Part shown: positions 7,760 through 14,262 of the stretch, one piece after another
How positions within the stretch are numbered: position 1 is the first letter of the stretch
Layout: every line of letters begins with the position of its first letter
Source of the DNA: a bacterium
Lineage (GTDB): Bacteria > Tectomicrobia > Entotheonellia > Entotheonellales > Entotheonellaceae
NCBI GenBank assembly: GCA_027294925.1
Contig: JAPULM010000191.1
Coordinates: 1 to 17,020, forward strand
DNA: 17,020 nucleotides
Reading direction: 5' to 3'
Translations under genes and position numbers: made by a program
Notes under the pieces: generated by a model
The model's database searches: none
Told to the model about the DNA's origin: nothing
Seen by the model: the letters and a program-made list of their open reading frames with translations, nothing else

Positions 7760-7788
7760 TGATATAGTAGGTCTTGATATAGTAGGTC
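7760..7788 (+). repeat. 14-base tandem direct repeat upstream of the EthD-like gene
   Basis: TGATATAGTAGGTC occurs at 7760-7773 and again at 7775-7788, one base apart (period 15). It ends 67 bases before ATG 7856. A pair of direct repeats at this place could be a binding site for a regulator, but no known consensus is recognised, and a replication-slippage duplication is also possible. Confidence 0.6.
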
Positions 7789-7855
7789 ACCTATAAGCGA
7801 CACCATGCCTCACGAGTGTCCACAACTGAGATCAACGTTGCCAAGGAGAGCGCAG

Positions 7856-8518
7856 ATGGCGAATAAAGGACGTGGTATATATCTGGTCTATACCGATATG
7901 GATGCCAAGTACGACGAAGAATTTAACGCCTGGTACAATACTGAGCATTTGCCGGAACTACTGGCCCTGCCCGGAATTCTCGATGCAGCTCGGTATGTGG
8001 CGACCAAAGGCGGGCCAAAGTATCTTGCGGTTTATGAACTCGAAAGCACCGATGCCCTAGAAACGCCGGCGTTCAAGGAATGGCGCGCTAGTCCCAGTCC
8101 CTGGAGCCGGCGCATTTCACCATCAGTGGTTGGTAGCAACATGGCGCGGGCGTTAGGCCAACAACTGTTTCCCGCTGAGATGGAAAATCCGCAGCGAAGC
8201 ATGCCGCCCGCCTTGCAGATCGGCCGCATGTCGGTGCCTGAAAGTGCCGACGATGAATGGAACGCCTGGTACAATGGTGAATATATTCCCGGTTATCGCA
8301 AAGTGCCTGGCGTGTTTTATGCCCGGCGCTATCGTAATATATCGGGTGAGGTGCGCTACACGACCGTATATGAATTCGACAACCCGCAGGTGTCGGAAAC
8401 CGATGCCTGGCATCAACAGCGCCAGACTTCGTCACCAAATTCCGACAAAATGCGTGACTTGATGACCCATGCCTCAGGCTCACCAGGCGTCTATCAACGC
8501 ATTTATCCAGCGCTCTAA
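7856..8518 (+). CDS. EthD/Dabb-like protein with two tandem ferredoxin-fold repeats
   Basis: I chose ATG 7856 because AAGGAG lies 7 bases upstream; a longer frame from 7805 has no such site. The 220-aa protein contains two copies of one module. Copy 1 (about residues 7-110) has EEFNAWYNTEHLPELLALPG then ILDAARYVA. Copy 2 (about 122-220) has DEWNAWYNGEYIPGYRKVPG then VFYARRYRN. The D/E-x-x-N-x-W-Y-N-x-E-H-x-P pattern and following hydrophobic strand are typical of EthD-like dimeric alpha-beta-barrel proteins, which usually dimerise; here one chain would form the dimer by itself. The His of copy 1 is Tyr in copy 2. Members take part in degradation or polyketide chemistry, but the reaction is unknown. 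A strong hairpin follows 10 bases after the stop. Confidence 0.85.
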   Translation: MANKGRGIYLVYTDMDAKYDEEFNAWYNTEHLPELLALPGILDAARYVATKGGPKYLAVYELESTDALETPAFKEWRASPSPWSRRISPSVVGSNMARALGQQLFPAEMENPQRSMPPALQIGRMSVPESADDEWNAWYNGEYIPGYRKVPGVFYARRYRNISGEVRYTTVYEFDNPQVSETDAWHQQRQTSSPNSDKMRDLMTHASGSPGVYQRIYPAL

Positions 8519-8528
8519 TAGGCCTACC

Positions 8529-8557
8529 GCCATCACCTTGGCAGCCAGGGTGGTGGT
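8529..8557 (+). terminator. Candidate intrinsic terminator after the EthD-like gene
   Basis: A 12-pair stem is formed by 8529-8540 (GCCATCACCTTG) and 8546-8557 (CAGGGTGGTGGT) with three G-T wobbles and a 5-base loop GCAGC. It starts 10 bases after the stop of the EthD-like gene and is followed by ATTGTTTGCC, a weak T-rich tail. Position and stability support termination; the short T run lowers confidence. Confidence 0.6.
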
Positions 8558-8618
8558 ATTGTTTGCCAAGCTGTACGACTTTGAGAGTAGGGTCATTCAG
8601 TTCTCAGTCTCGTGCATC

Positions 8619-8635
8619 GCTGTCTCGTAGACAGC
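8619..8635. repeat. Perfect 7-bp hairpin
   Basis: GCTGTCT (8619-8625), loop CGT, AGACAGC (8629-8635). It lies in the 249-base gap between the EthD-like gene and xthA. No T tract follows; role unknown. Confidence 0.5.
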
Positions 8636-8711
8636 ACTGACATCCCCCGCCTAGAGCCACTGCCAGAAGCACCTTGAGAAGACAGCGCCTTTACGTGATA
8701 CAGAATGCGGA

Positions 8712-8745
8712 TTGCGGAATGGAAAGAAAAGGGGTTATTCCGCAA
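8712..8745. promoter_or_regulatory. 9-base inverted repeat just upstream of xthA
   Basis: TTGCGGAAT (8712-8720) and ATTCCGCAA (8737-8745) are perfect inverted copies separated by 16 purine-rich bases. The element ends 22 bases before ATG 8768, inside the expected leader or promoter. It could be an operator for a dimeric regulator or a leader hairpin. No known binding consensus is recognised. Confidence 0.4.
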
Positions 8746-8767
8746 AACTTTTGTCTAGGCACTCAGC

Positions 8768-9574
8768 ATGGAGCCCCCTGTGAACATTATTTCCTGGAAT
8801 GTCAATGGCATTCGCGCCGTCATCCGCAAGGAACTGTTTTATCCTTTTGTGGCGGCCTATGCACCGGATGTCATTTGTCTGCAAGAAACCAAAGCTCAGC
8901 CCGATCAAGTGAGCCTCGACCTGCCCTCGCATCCTTATCAATACTGGAACAGCGCCGAGAAAAAGGGCTACTCGGGAACTGCGATTTTTTCGAACACCGA
9001 AGCGCTGTCGGTACAGTGTGATATGGGGGTAGAACGCCATGACCACGAGGGCCGCATCATCGCAGCCGAGTTTGACGCTTTCTTCGTGCTGTCGGTGTAT
9101 GTGCCCAACGCCAAACGTGAGCTGAGTCGCCTGGACGAACGCCAAGACTGGGACCGCTGTTGCGCCGATTATTTAAAAGGCTTAGAGAAGCATAAACCGG
9201 TGGTATTTTGTGGCGATTTCAACGTGGCGCATACTGCAATCGACCTGGCACGCCCGAAGCAAAATGTCAGACATCACGGCTTTACCGAGGAAGAACGGCG
9301 TGGGTTCCAAAACTTTGTAGAGGCGGGCTTTATTGATACCTTCCGACATCGTCACCCTGATGAGCCGGATCATTATACCTGGTGGCGTCAATTCGGCGGC
9401 GCTAGGGAGCGTAATGTCGGTTGGCGGATCGATTATGTGATGATCTCTGAGGCGCTGCTCGTTGGTCTTGGCTCCGCAACGATTTTATCAGAGGTGTATG
9501 GCTCCGATCATTGCCCAGTGGCGGCTGAACTTGATATGCGAACATCCTATTCAAACACCTTGGCACCAGGATAA
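8768..9574 (+). CDS. xthA: Exodeoxyribonuclease III / AP endonuclease
   Basis: At 268 aa it matches E. coli exonuclease III in length. It has the endonuclease/exonuclease/phosphatase core in order: IISWNVNGIRA (metal-site Asn), ICLQETKAQPDQ (metal-binding Glu), FVLSVYVPNAK (catalytic Tyr), VVFCGDFNVAHTAIDL (Asp and Asn), GWRIDYVMIS and YGSDHCPVAAEL (the Asp-His pair). All catalytic residues are present. It cleaves the backbone 5' to abasic sites and degrades duplex DNA from 3' ends in base-excision repair. The start may be ATG 8768 or GTG 8780, the latter giving the common MNIISWNVNG; no good Shine-Dalgarno decides. Its last 28 bases overlap the convergent DUF3179 gene. Confidence 0.95.
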   Translation: MEPPVNIISWNVNGIRAVIRKELFYPFVAAYAPDVICLQETKAQPDQVSLDLPSHPYQYWNSAEKKGYSGTAIFSNTEALSVQCDMGVERHDHEGRIIAAEFDAFFVLSVYVPNAKRELSRLDERQDWDRCCADYLKGLEKHKPVVFCGDFNVAHTAIDLARPKQNVRHHGFTEEERRGFQNFVEAGFIDTFRHRHPDEPDHYTWWRQFGGARERNVGWRIDYVMISEALLVGLGSATILSEVYGSDHCPVAAELDMRTSYSNTLAPG

Positions 9575-10530
9575 AAACCATGAAAGCGCTTGTTAAGCAA
9601 AGGATGGTGCGCCAACTGCTCAAGCTGCTGCCCCTTTAGCGGTCCCAGCACGGACTGCCCCGTCATGCCAGACCAGAGGCTACCGGTCTCGTTGTCCTGC
9701 AAGAGGAAGTGTCCAAACGCATCAGTTTGGTCTGCAGCGGCAAACGTCAATAGGCGTTCACCCAAACGGCGCTTCCAGGCCGTAGCCGTGCTGGTGCTAG
9801 GATAGAACGCGATGACCAGTTCAGTACCTCGGAACATGTCGTTTACCACCTGAGACTTCTTGAGCCGCCGAAACGGGTAGAGCTTGGCCTCAAAACCGAT
9901 ATTCACCGCCAAGCCAAGTCCCCAGTTGAGGTATTTGCCTCGATAGGTTCCCATAAAACCACCCCGACGGTGTCCGGGTAGCACCAGGGTATGTGGGTAG
10001 GCCTGCTTCCATTCCTCCCAGGTTGCCATTGTAGAGGGCATGAAGTTGAGTTTTTGCCCTGCCAGTGGCCCTGTCTTGGCTTTACCTGTGACATGCACCC
10101 AGAGCGATTCGGTCTTACGGTCATACATGACAAAGGAATTCTTGTACAGAATGCCGGCGTGACCAAAACTTAACACCTTGCCATTGAGCCTGCGGTCATA
10201 CACGATGGCCGACTGACACAGCGGTCACCAACTAATGGCAATAGGAATGCCGTCGATCATGTCATTGCCGAGTTCGTGCACCCCCATCACGGTAATCGGA
10301 TAGGCTTTGGCTTCAGCGCCATGTTGCACCCCAATGACCGAGTCTTTGGCAAAAACGGCCCCTTGTCGCTCGGCCACTTCAACCGTAAGCATTGACGGAT
10401 TGTCAAACACCGGGAAGGCGTCTCGCGGCACCGCCTGAGAGCCGAAGGGCGGCGCGCCATGTGCCAGGGTGGCAAACAGCACAACCTGTAAACATACGGC
10501 TAAAACCCACTGCTGGACCGAGTGCGGCAT
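9547..10530 (-). CDS. DUF3179 protein, predicted exported selenoprotein with in-frame UGA (Sec102)
   Basis: From ATG 10530 (AGAGGAGA just upstream) to TAG at 9547-9549 there are 328 codons in one frame, interrupted only by TGA at 10225-10227. Directly before it is the DUF3179 sequence AYPITVMGVHELGNDMIDG, IPIAISW; directly after come PLCQSAIVYDRRLNGKVLSF and KNSFVMYDRKTESLW. In DUF3179 proteins this junction normally reads (Y/W)-C-P-L-C, so the TGA replaces the first Cys and the product reads W-U-P-L-C (Sec102, Cys105), a U-x-x-C redox motif. Residues 1-25 look like a Sec signal peptide (hydrophobic VLAVCLQVVLFATLA, then HGA), placing the motif outside the cytoplasm. The second half repeats the first (AKLYPFRRLKKSQVVNDM; WKRRLGERLLTFAA), without the UPLC motif. 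I recall databases naming some relatives '(seleno)protein'. Molecular function is unknown. selA/selB/selC are not in the window. Confidence 0.85.
10193..10211 (-). promoter_or_regulatory. Candidate bacterial SECIS stem-loop after UGA
   Basis: On the coding (minus) strand, 13 bases after the TGA, CGG-C-CAT-CGTGT-ATG-A-CCG folds as 3 bp, a C-A mismatch, a 3-bp upper stem and a 5-base loop whose second base is G. CTG/CAG can add a further 3-bp lower stem beyond a 7-base bulge. The loop G lies 21 bases after the TGA. A short upper stem and a G in the first two loop bases at about 16-37 bases is the published rule for bacterial SECIS elements recognised by SelB. The stem is short, so this is suggestive only. 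Confidence 0.5.
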
Positions 10531-10673
10531 AGTGTTGTCTCCTCTGCCCGAGATATGACATAATCAGACGCTTTGACACCGGGACTTGGCAATGTCAGGC
10601 TATCTAAATAAACGCGCCCGTGGCGATTGTATTCCATCATGGGCGCTCAATCCACTGCACGGGGGAGACATCC

Positions 10674-12272
10674 ATGCCAGCCAATTTTCGAACCTTGCTC
10701 GATGCGTTACGTGAAGCGGACGAACTCATCGACATCAACAAGCCGGTGGACATCCGTCATATCGCAACGTTGGTAGACAAGTCCGATAAGGCCCTGCTGT
10801 TTCACCAGGTTATTGGATACGAGATGCCGGTGTTGTCGGGTCTTACCAACAGCCGCGAGCGGATAGCACTTGCCATGGGCTGTGCTTACGCCGAGTGCGA
10901 GTCGCGCATACGCCGTGGTTTGGACGAACCGATTGAGCCGATGGTTGTCGAGCCTGGGGCGGAGCATGAGATCTTTCAGGCCGGGGACGATGTCGACCTG
11001 TTTAACTTACCGGTGCCGCTGTTCTCGGTTTATGACGGTGGTCCGATGATTACCGCAGGGGTTACCCTCGCCCATGACCCTGAGTTCGGGCTCAACGCGG
11101 GGACCTATCGCTTTCAGGTGAAGGAGCGGAACTTGACGGGCATCGACATCGTTACCCCCAACAATCTGCGGCGCTATGCGGAGCGAGCGCTGGCGGAAAA
11201 CCGCCCCCTGCCTATCTCCATCAACATTGGGACGCATCCTATCGAGCTCATCGCCTCGCTCTATAAGGCGCCTCTCGGAACCAGCGAGATGGGCATTGCC
11301 GGTGGGTTGCGCGGCGAGGCCGTTCGGCTCGCCCCATGCGAGACGGTGGATGTGCCCTGTATCGCAGACAGCGAGATTGTCTTGGAGGCCGAGATTCTGC
11401 CGACCGGCTGGACGCAGCCGGAGGGGCGATTTGGGGAATTTACCCGCTTGATGGGCGGCCTGCATTGGAACCCCCAGGTGCGAGTCAAAGCCGTCTCAAT
11501 GCGCCAGGACGCCATTTACTACGGATTGCACATGCCATGGGAAAACATCTGGATCAGCGCCCCTATTTATGAGGCTGCCCTGCGCCGCGTACTCAAGGAG
11601 GCGGGCATCCAGGTGGCGGCCATCAATGTGACACCGGGCGGCTGTTGCCACTGGCATGCTGTTATCGGGATTAAGAAACAACCGGGAGATGGCAAGAATG
11701 CCATCATGGCGGCTCTCTGCGTTGCTGACATGAAGCATGTGGTGATCGTGGATGACCATATCGATGTGTTCGATGCTATGGAGGTGGAGTGGGCCATCGC
11801 GACCTGCGTGCAGGCCGACCGAGATGTCATTATTATTCCCGACGCTCGCAGCAAGCCTCTAGACCCGAGCCTGGAACCCCTCGTGGGTCGTATTCCGACC
11901 ACCGCCAAGTGTGGCATCGATGCGACCATCCCGGAGAATGTTCCCCGTGAGCGCTATCAGCGTATCACCTATGCCTATGCAGGTCAGGTTGAACTCGAAG
12001 ACTATATTGGGGACGCTAAGGACGACCTTGCCCCGCAACCTTCTAAAGTCGAGATCGGCAGCCTGGCGTTATCTATCCGAGACAGCATCGAAAAACAGCC
12101 GCTCTACTTCGCAGAGCTGGCAGAACGCTTCGCTGCAAACGGATTCCAGGCGGTCAGCCGGGCGCTCGGCGAGCTCCATCGCCAGGGCGAGCTGTGGCAA
12201 GATGCGGTAGGGCGGCATTGCTTAGCCGGTTCGCCATTTGCCGCCCAATCACCCGACAGCAAGGGAAATTAG
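10674..12272 (+). CDS. UbiD-family decarboxylase (prenylated-FMN type)
   Basis: I chose ATG 10674, which follows GGGGGAGA (10661-10668); a longer in-frame start at 10620 has no such site. The 532-aa protein is a UbiD-type reversible decarboxylase of aromatic or alpha,beta-unsaturated acids using prenylated FMN and a divalent metal. Visible family sites are LNAGTYRFQV (metal Asn and cofactor Arg), INIGTHPIEL (metal His), IADSEIVLEAE (metal Glu) and PEGRFGEF with Glu250 and Glu255, matching the catalytic Glu pair of Fdc1. All key residues are present, so it should be active. About 60 residues beyond the usual core form a winged-helix-like tail (PLYFAELAERFAANGFQAVS). The substrate is unknown, and no UbiX is in the window. 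It ends 4 bases into the convergent second UbiD gene. Confidence 0.93.
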   Translation: MPANFRTLLDALREADELIDINKPVDIRHIATLVDKSDKALLFHQVIGYEMPVLSGLTNSRERIALAMGCAYAECESRIRRGLDEPIEPMVVEPGAEHEIFQAGDDVDLFNLPVPLFSVYDGGPMITAGVTLAHDPEFGLNAGTYRFQVKERNLTGIDIVTPNNLRRYAERALAENRPLPISINIGTHPIELIASLYKAPLGTSEMGIAGGLRGEAVRLAPCETVDVPCIADSEIVLEAEILPTGWTQPEGRFGEFTRLMGGLHWNPQVRVKAVSMRQDAIYYGLHMPWENIWISAPIYEAALRRVLKEAGIQVAAINVTPGGCCHWHAVIGIKKQPGDGKNAIMAALCVADMKHVVIVDDHIDVFDAMEVEWAIATCVQADRDVIIIPDARSKPLDPSLEPLVGRIPTTAKCGIDATIPENVPRERYQRITYAYAGQVELEDYIGDAKDDLAPQPSKVEIGSLALSIRDSIEKQPLYFAELAERFAANGFQAVSRALGELHRQGELWQDAVGRHCLAGSPFAAQSPDSKGN

Positions 12273-13654
12273 GGGCGCTGCGCCACAACCCCCAACTGAT
12301 CGACCAGATCGCGTGCCCAGGCCATTTTGTCGGCATCCATGACCAGTTTCTCGGCAAATGGATCGCCGATGGGTTTGGTGGCGTCAATGCCCAATTTGGC
12401 CGTCACCCCTTGCTCACTAGCCGATGGGTCCAGAATCGCCCCGAGAGAGCCTGAAATCGTCACCAGGTCGCGGTCAGCCTGCACCCGTGTGGCCATTGCC
12501 CACAGAACATCAGATTCGTCGAATACGTCGACATCGTCATCCACCACCACCACGAATTTTAAATAGTGGTCAACGCCAAGCGCAATGGCGATGGCGTGTT
12601 TTGCCTCCCCCGGCCGCGTCTGGTGTATGGAGATAAACGCCGTGAACGCCGAACATCCGGAGAGAGGCAGATGAACGTCCTTGACGCCGGGGATGGTTTT
12701 CCGCAGGGCATTGCGGACCTCGACTTCTCGTAGGGCACCAAGCGTCGTCAGGTGATCACCAGCCCGCCCCGAGGCAATGCTCTGAAACCAGGCGTCGCGT
12801 CGCAGGGAGATGGCCTTGACTTGAAAGACATTCTCGGTGCTTCTGGCCGAAAAATATCCAGTGAACTCGCCAAACGGTCCCTCCGTTTCACGTACCCCGG
12901 CGAGCAATTCCCCCTCAATGACAATCTCACTCCAGGCGGGCACCAGCAAATCGATCGTCGAGCACCGAGCCACGTCCATGGGCTCGCCGAACAGGCCACC
13001 GATGGCCTGAAATTTGCTGATCTCCGGCGGCGGATAGGAAAGCGATCCCATCGACACAATCGGGTGCAGCCCCAGACAGATGGCGGCGGGCATATTTTCG
13101 CCACGTTCTTCAGACAGACGAAAGTATTCGAACATGCGCCGCCGGGAATGCAGGCTGCAACCCATTCTCTGCGGACCTTTGACCTGCAGTCGGTGATAGC
13201 CCTCCGTTACCACGCCGCTATCCGGATGCTTGGCCACCAGCATGCCGGCAGTGAGATACGGCCCGGCGTCGCCAGGGAAATAGGTCGGGATCGGCAGGCG
13301 TGACAAATCCGCCTCATCGCCGCTCCAGACCACCTGCCGGAACGGGGGATCGGGCATTTCTACCGGGTCGATATAAGATTTGAGACGATCGGCATAGGTG
13401 TCCGACAGCTCGGCCTCGCTGACCTGTAGCGCCTTGGCCAGGCAGCGTCGCCCAGCGATGATGTTACAGACAACGGGTATCTCGTGGCCCTCGACATGGT
13501 CAAAAAAAAGAATCGGAAAGCGTCGGCGCCGCTCGTATTCGAGTACCAGCGCCATCATGTCGTATTTCAGGTCAACGGGATCATCAACCCGAATCACATC
13601 TTCAGGGAACGCTACTTCGAAATCCCGCACAAAACTCCGAAGGTCCTGCTGCAT
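12269..13654 (-). CDS. Second UbiD-family decarboxylase
   Basis: The start at ATG 13654 follows AGGGAGAG on the coding strand, giving 461 aa; an extension to 13723 is unlikely. It is a UbiD homologue clearly different from its convergent neighbour (opens QQDLRSFVRDFEVAFPED). Family sites: GYHRLQVKGPQRMG (cofactor Arg), CLGLHPIVSMGSL (metal His), PAWSEIVIEGELL (metal Glu), TEGPFGEFTGY (catalytic Glu258 and Glu263), and VVVVDDDVDVFDESDVLWAM. Where the neighbour has the metal-ligand Asn (LNAGTYR), this protein has Thr (VTEGYHR) when aligned by eye; this may be a subfamily feature or an altered metal site. Probable carboxylase/decarboxylase of an unknown acid. Divergent to the VOC gene over an 84-base gap. 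Confidence 0.92.
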   Translation of the reverse strand: MQQDLRSFVRDFEVAFPEDVIRVDDPVDLKYDMMALVLEYERRRRFPILFFDHVEGHEIPVVCNIIAGRRCLAKALQVSEAELSDTYADRLKSYIDPVEMPDPPFRQVVWSGDEADLSRLPIPTYFPGDAGPYLTAGMLVAKHPDSGVVTEGYHRLQVKGPQRMGCSLHSRRRMFEYFRLSEERGENMPAAICLGLHPIVSMGSLSYPPPEISKFQAIGGLFGEPMDVARCSTIDLLVPAWSEIVIEGELLAGVRETEGPFGEFTGYFSARSTENVFQVKAISLRRDAWFQSIASGRAGDHLTTLGALREVEVRNALRKTIPGVKDVHLPLSGCSAFTAFISIHQTRPGEAKHAIAIALGVDHYLKFVVVVDDDVDVFDESDVLWAMATRVQADRDLVTISGSLGAILDPSASEQGVTAKLGIDATKPIGDPFAEKLVMDADKMAWARDLVDQLGVVAQRP

Positions 13655-13707
13655 CTTTCTCTCCCTGCGCTTGTAAAGTAAAGAACTGAGAACTGAATGA
13701 CCCTTTT

Positions 13708-13716
13708 TGCTATCAT
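13708..13716 (+). promoter_or_regulatory. Candidate extended -10 promoter for the VOC gene
   Basis: TGCTATCAT (TGn plus TATCAT) lies in the 84-base divergent gap, 22 bases before ATG 13739. A transcript starting about 7 bases later would carry the AGAGGAGG ribosome site at 13728-13735. No matching -35 box is seen, which is allowed for extended -10 promoters. Confidence 0.4.
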
Positions 13717-13738
13717 AGAGCAAGCAAGAGGAGGCATA

Positions 13739-14137
13739 ATGGAACTACAAATTAGTGTGATTACCCTCGCTGTGTCGGATATGCAACGCGCCATTCAATT
13801 CTACCGTGATGGCATCGGACTCTCAATGCGCGACGATAAGCCCCCGGTTGCTTACTTTCAGCTTAATGGGACGTGGCTGGCGCTGTTGCCGCGCGATGCC
13901 TTGGCGCGTTATGCCCACGTGGCGCCGGACGGGCACGGTTTTACGGGCGTCACCCTATCGTGCAACGTGTCATCGCGCCAGGCGGTAGATCGAACCATCG
14001 AACAGGCGCAAGCTGCTGGCGCCGCGGTCGTCAACCAACCTGCTGAGCTCGGCTGGGGTGGCTATGCCGGCTGGTTTGCAGACCCGGATGGGCACCTGTG
14101 GGAAATCGTCTGGAATCCTCGGCCGTTCATGGATTAG
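13739..14137 (+). CDS. VOC-family (glyoxalase/bleomycin-resistance fold) protein
   Basis: ATG 13739 has a strong AGAGGAGG upstream, giving 132 aa. It has the paired beta-alpha-beta-beta-beta modules of the vicinal-oxygen-chelate fold: VSDMQRAIQFYRDGIGLSMR at the start and GWFADPDGHLWEIVWNP at the end, the latter carrying the usual metal-ligand Glu. In the first strand the common ligand His is absent (ISVITLAV), as in several VOC subgroups related to lactoylglutathione-lyase-like proteins, so glyoxalase activity is doubtful. Cytosolic; substrate unknown. It diverges from UbiD-2 and may share regulation with it. A convergent hairpin separates it from the Gfo/Idh/MocA gene. Confidence 0.88.
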   Translation: MELQISVITLAVSDMQRAIQFYRDGIGLSMRDDKPPVAYFQLNGTWLALLPRDALARYAHVAPDGHGFTGVTLSCNVSSRQAVDRTIEQAQAAGAAVVNQPAELGWGGYAGWFADPDGHLWEIVWNPRPFMD

Positions 14138-14198
14138 TACCGCGTAGTGCATTGACCCCGACAGTTTGGCAGGGTTAATTCTCCGTACCGCTATTGGT

Positions 14199-14234
14199 CG
14201 ACAGAGGCTAACAGCTAGCGGCTAATTTCTGTCG
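14199..14234. terminator. Inverted repeat between convergent VOC and Gfo/Idh/MocA genes
   Basis: CGACAGA (14199-14205) and TCTGTCG (14228-14234) pair perfectly over a 22-base loop that holds a smaller GCTA/TAGC pairing. Its place between two convergent stops suggests a bidirectional terminator, but no strong T tract is present. Confidence 0.4.
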
Positions 14235-14262
14235 TGCGGCTCCCTTTCGTTAATCGAATACG

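Noticed and set aside
10225..10530. Reading the DUF3179 locus as two separate genes or as a pseudogene killed by TGA
   Set aside because: The frame does not shift across the TGA, conserved residues abut it on both sides, there is no ribosome site for a second gene at MYDRRLNG, and no other lesion exists in 328 codons.
10573..10606. Promoter from TTGACA at 10573-10578 with TATCTA at 10601 for the first UbiD gene
   Set aside because: The spacer would be 22 bases, too long for a normal sigma-70 promoter.
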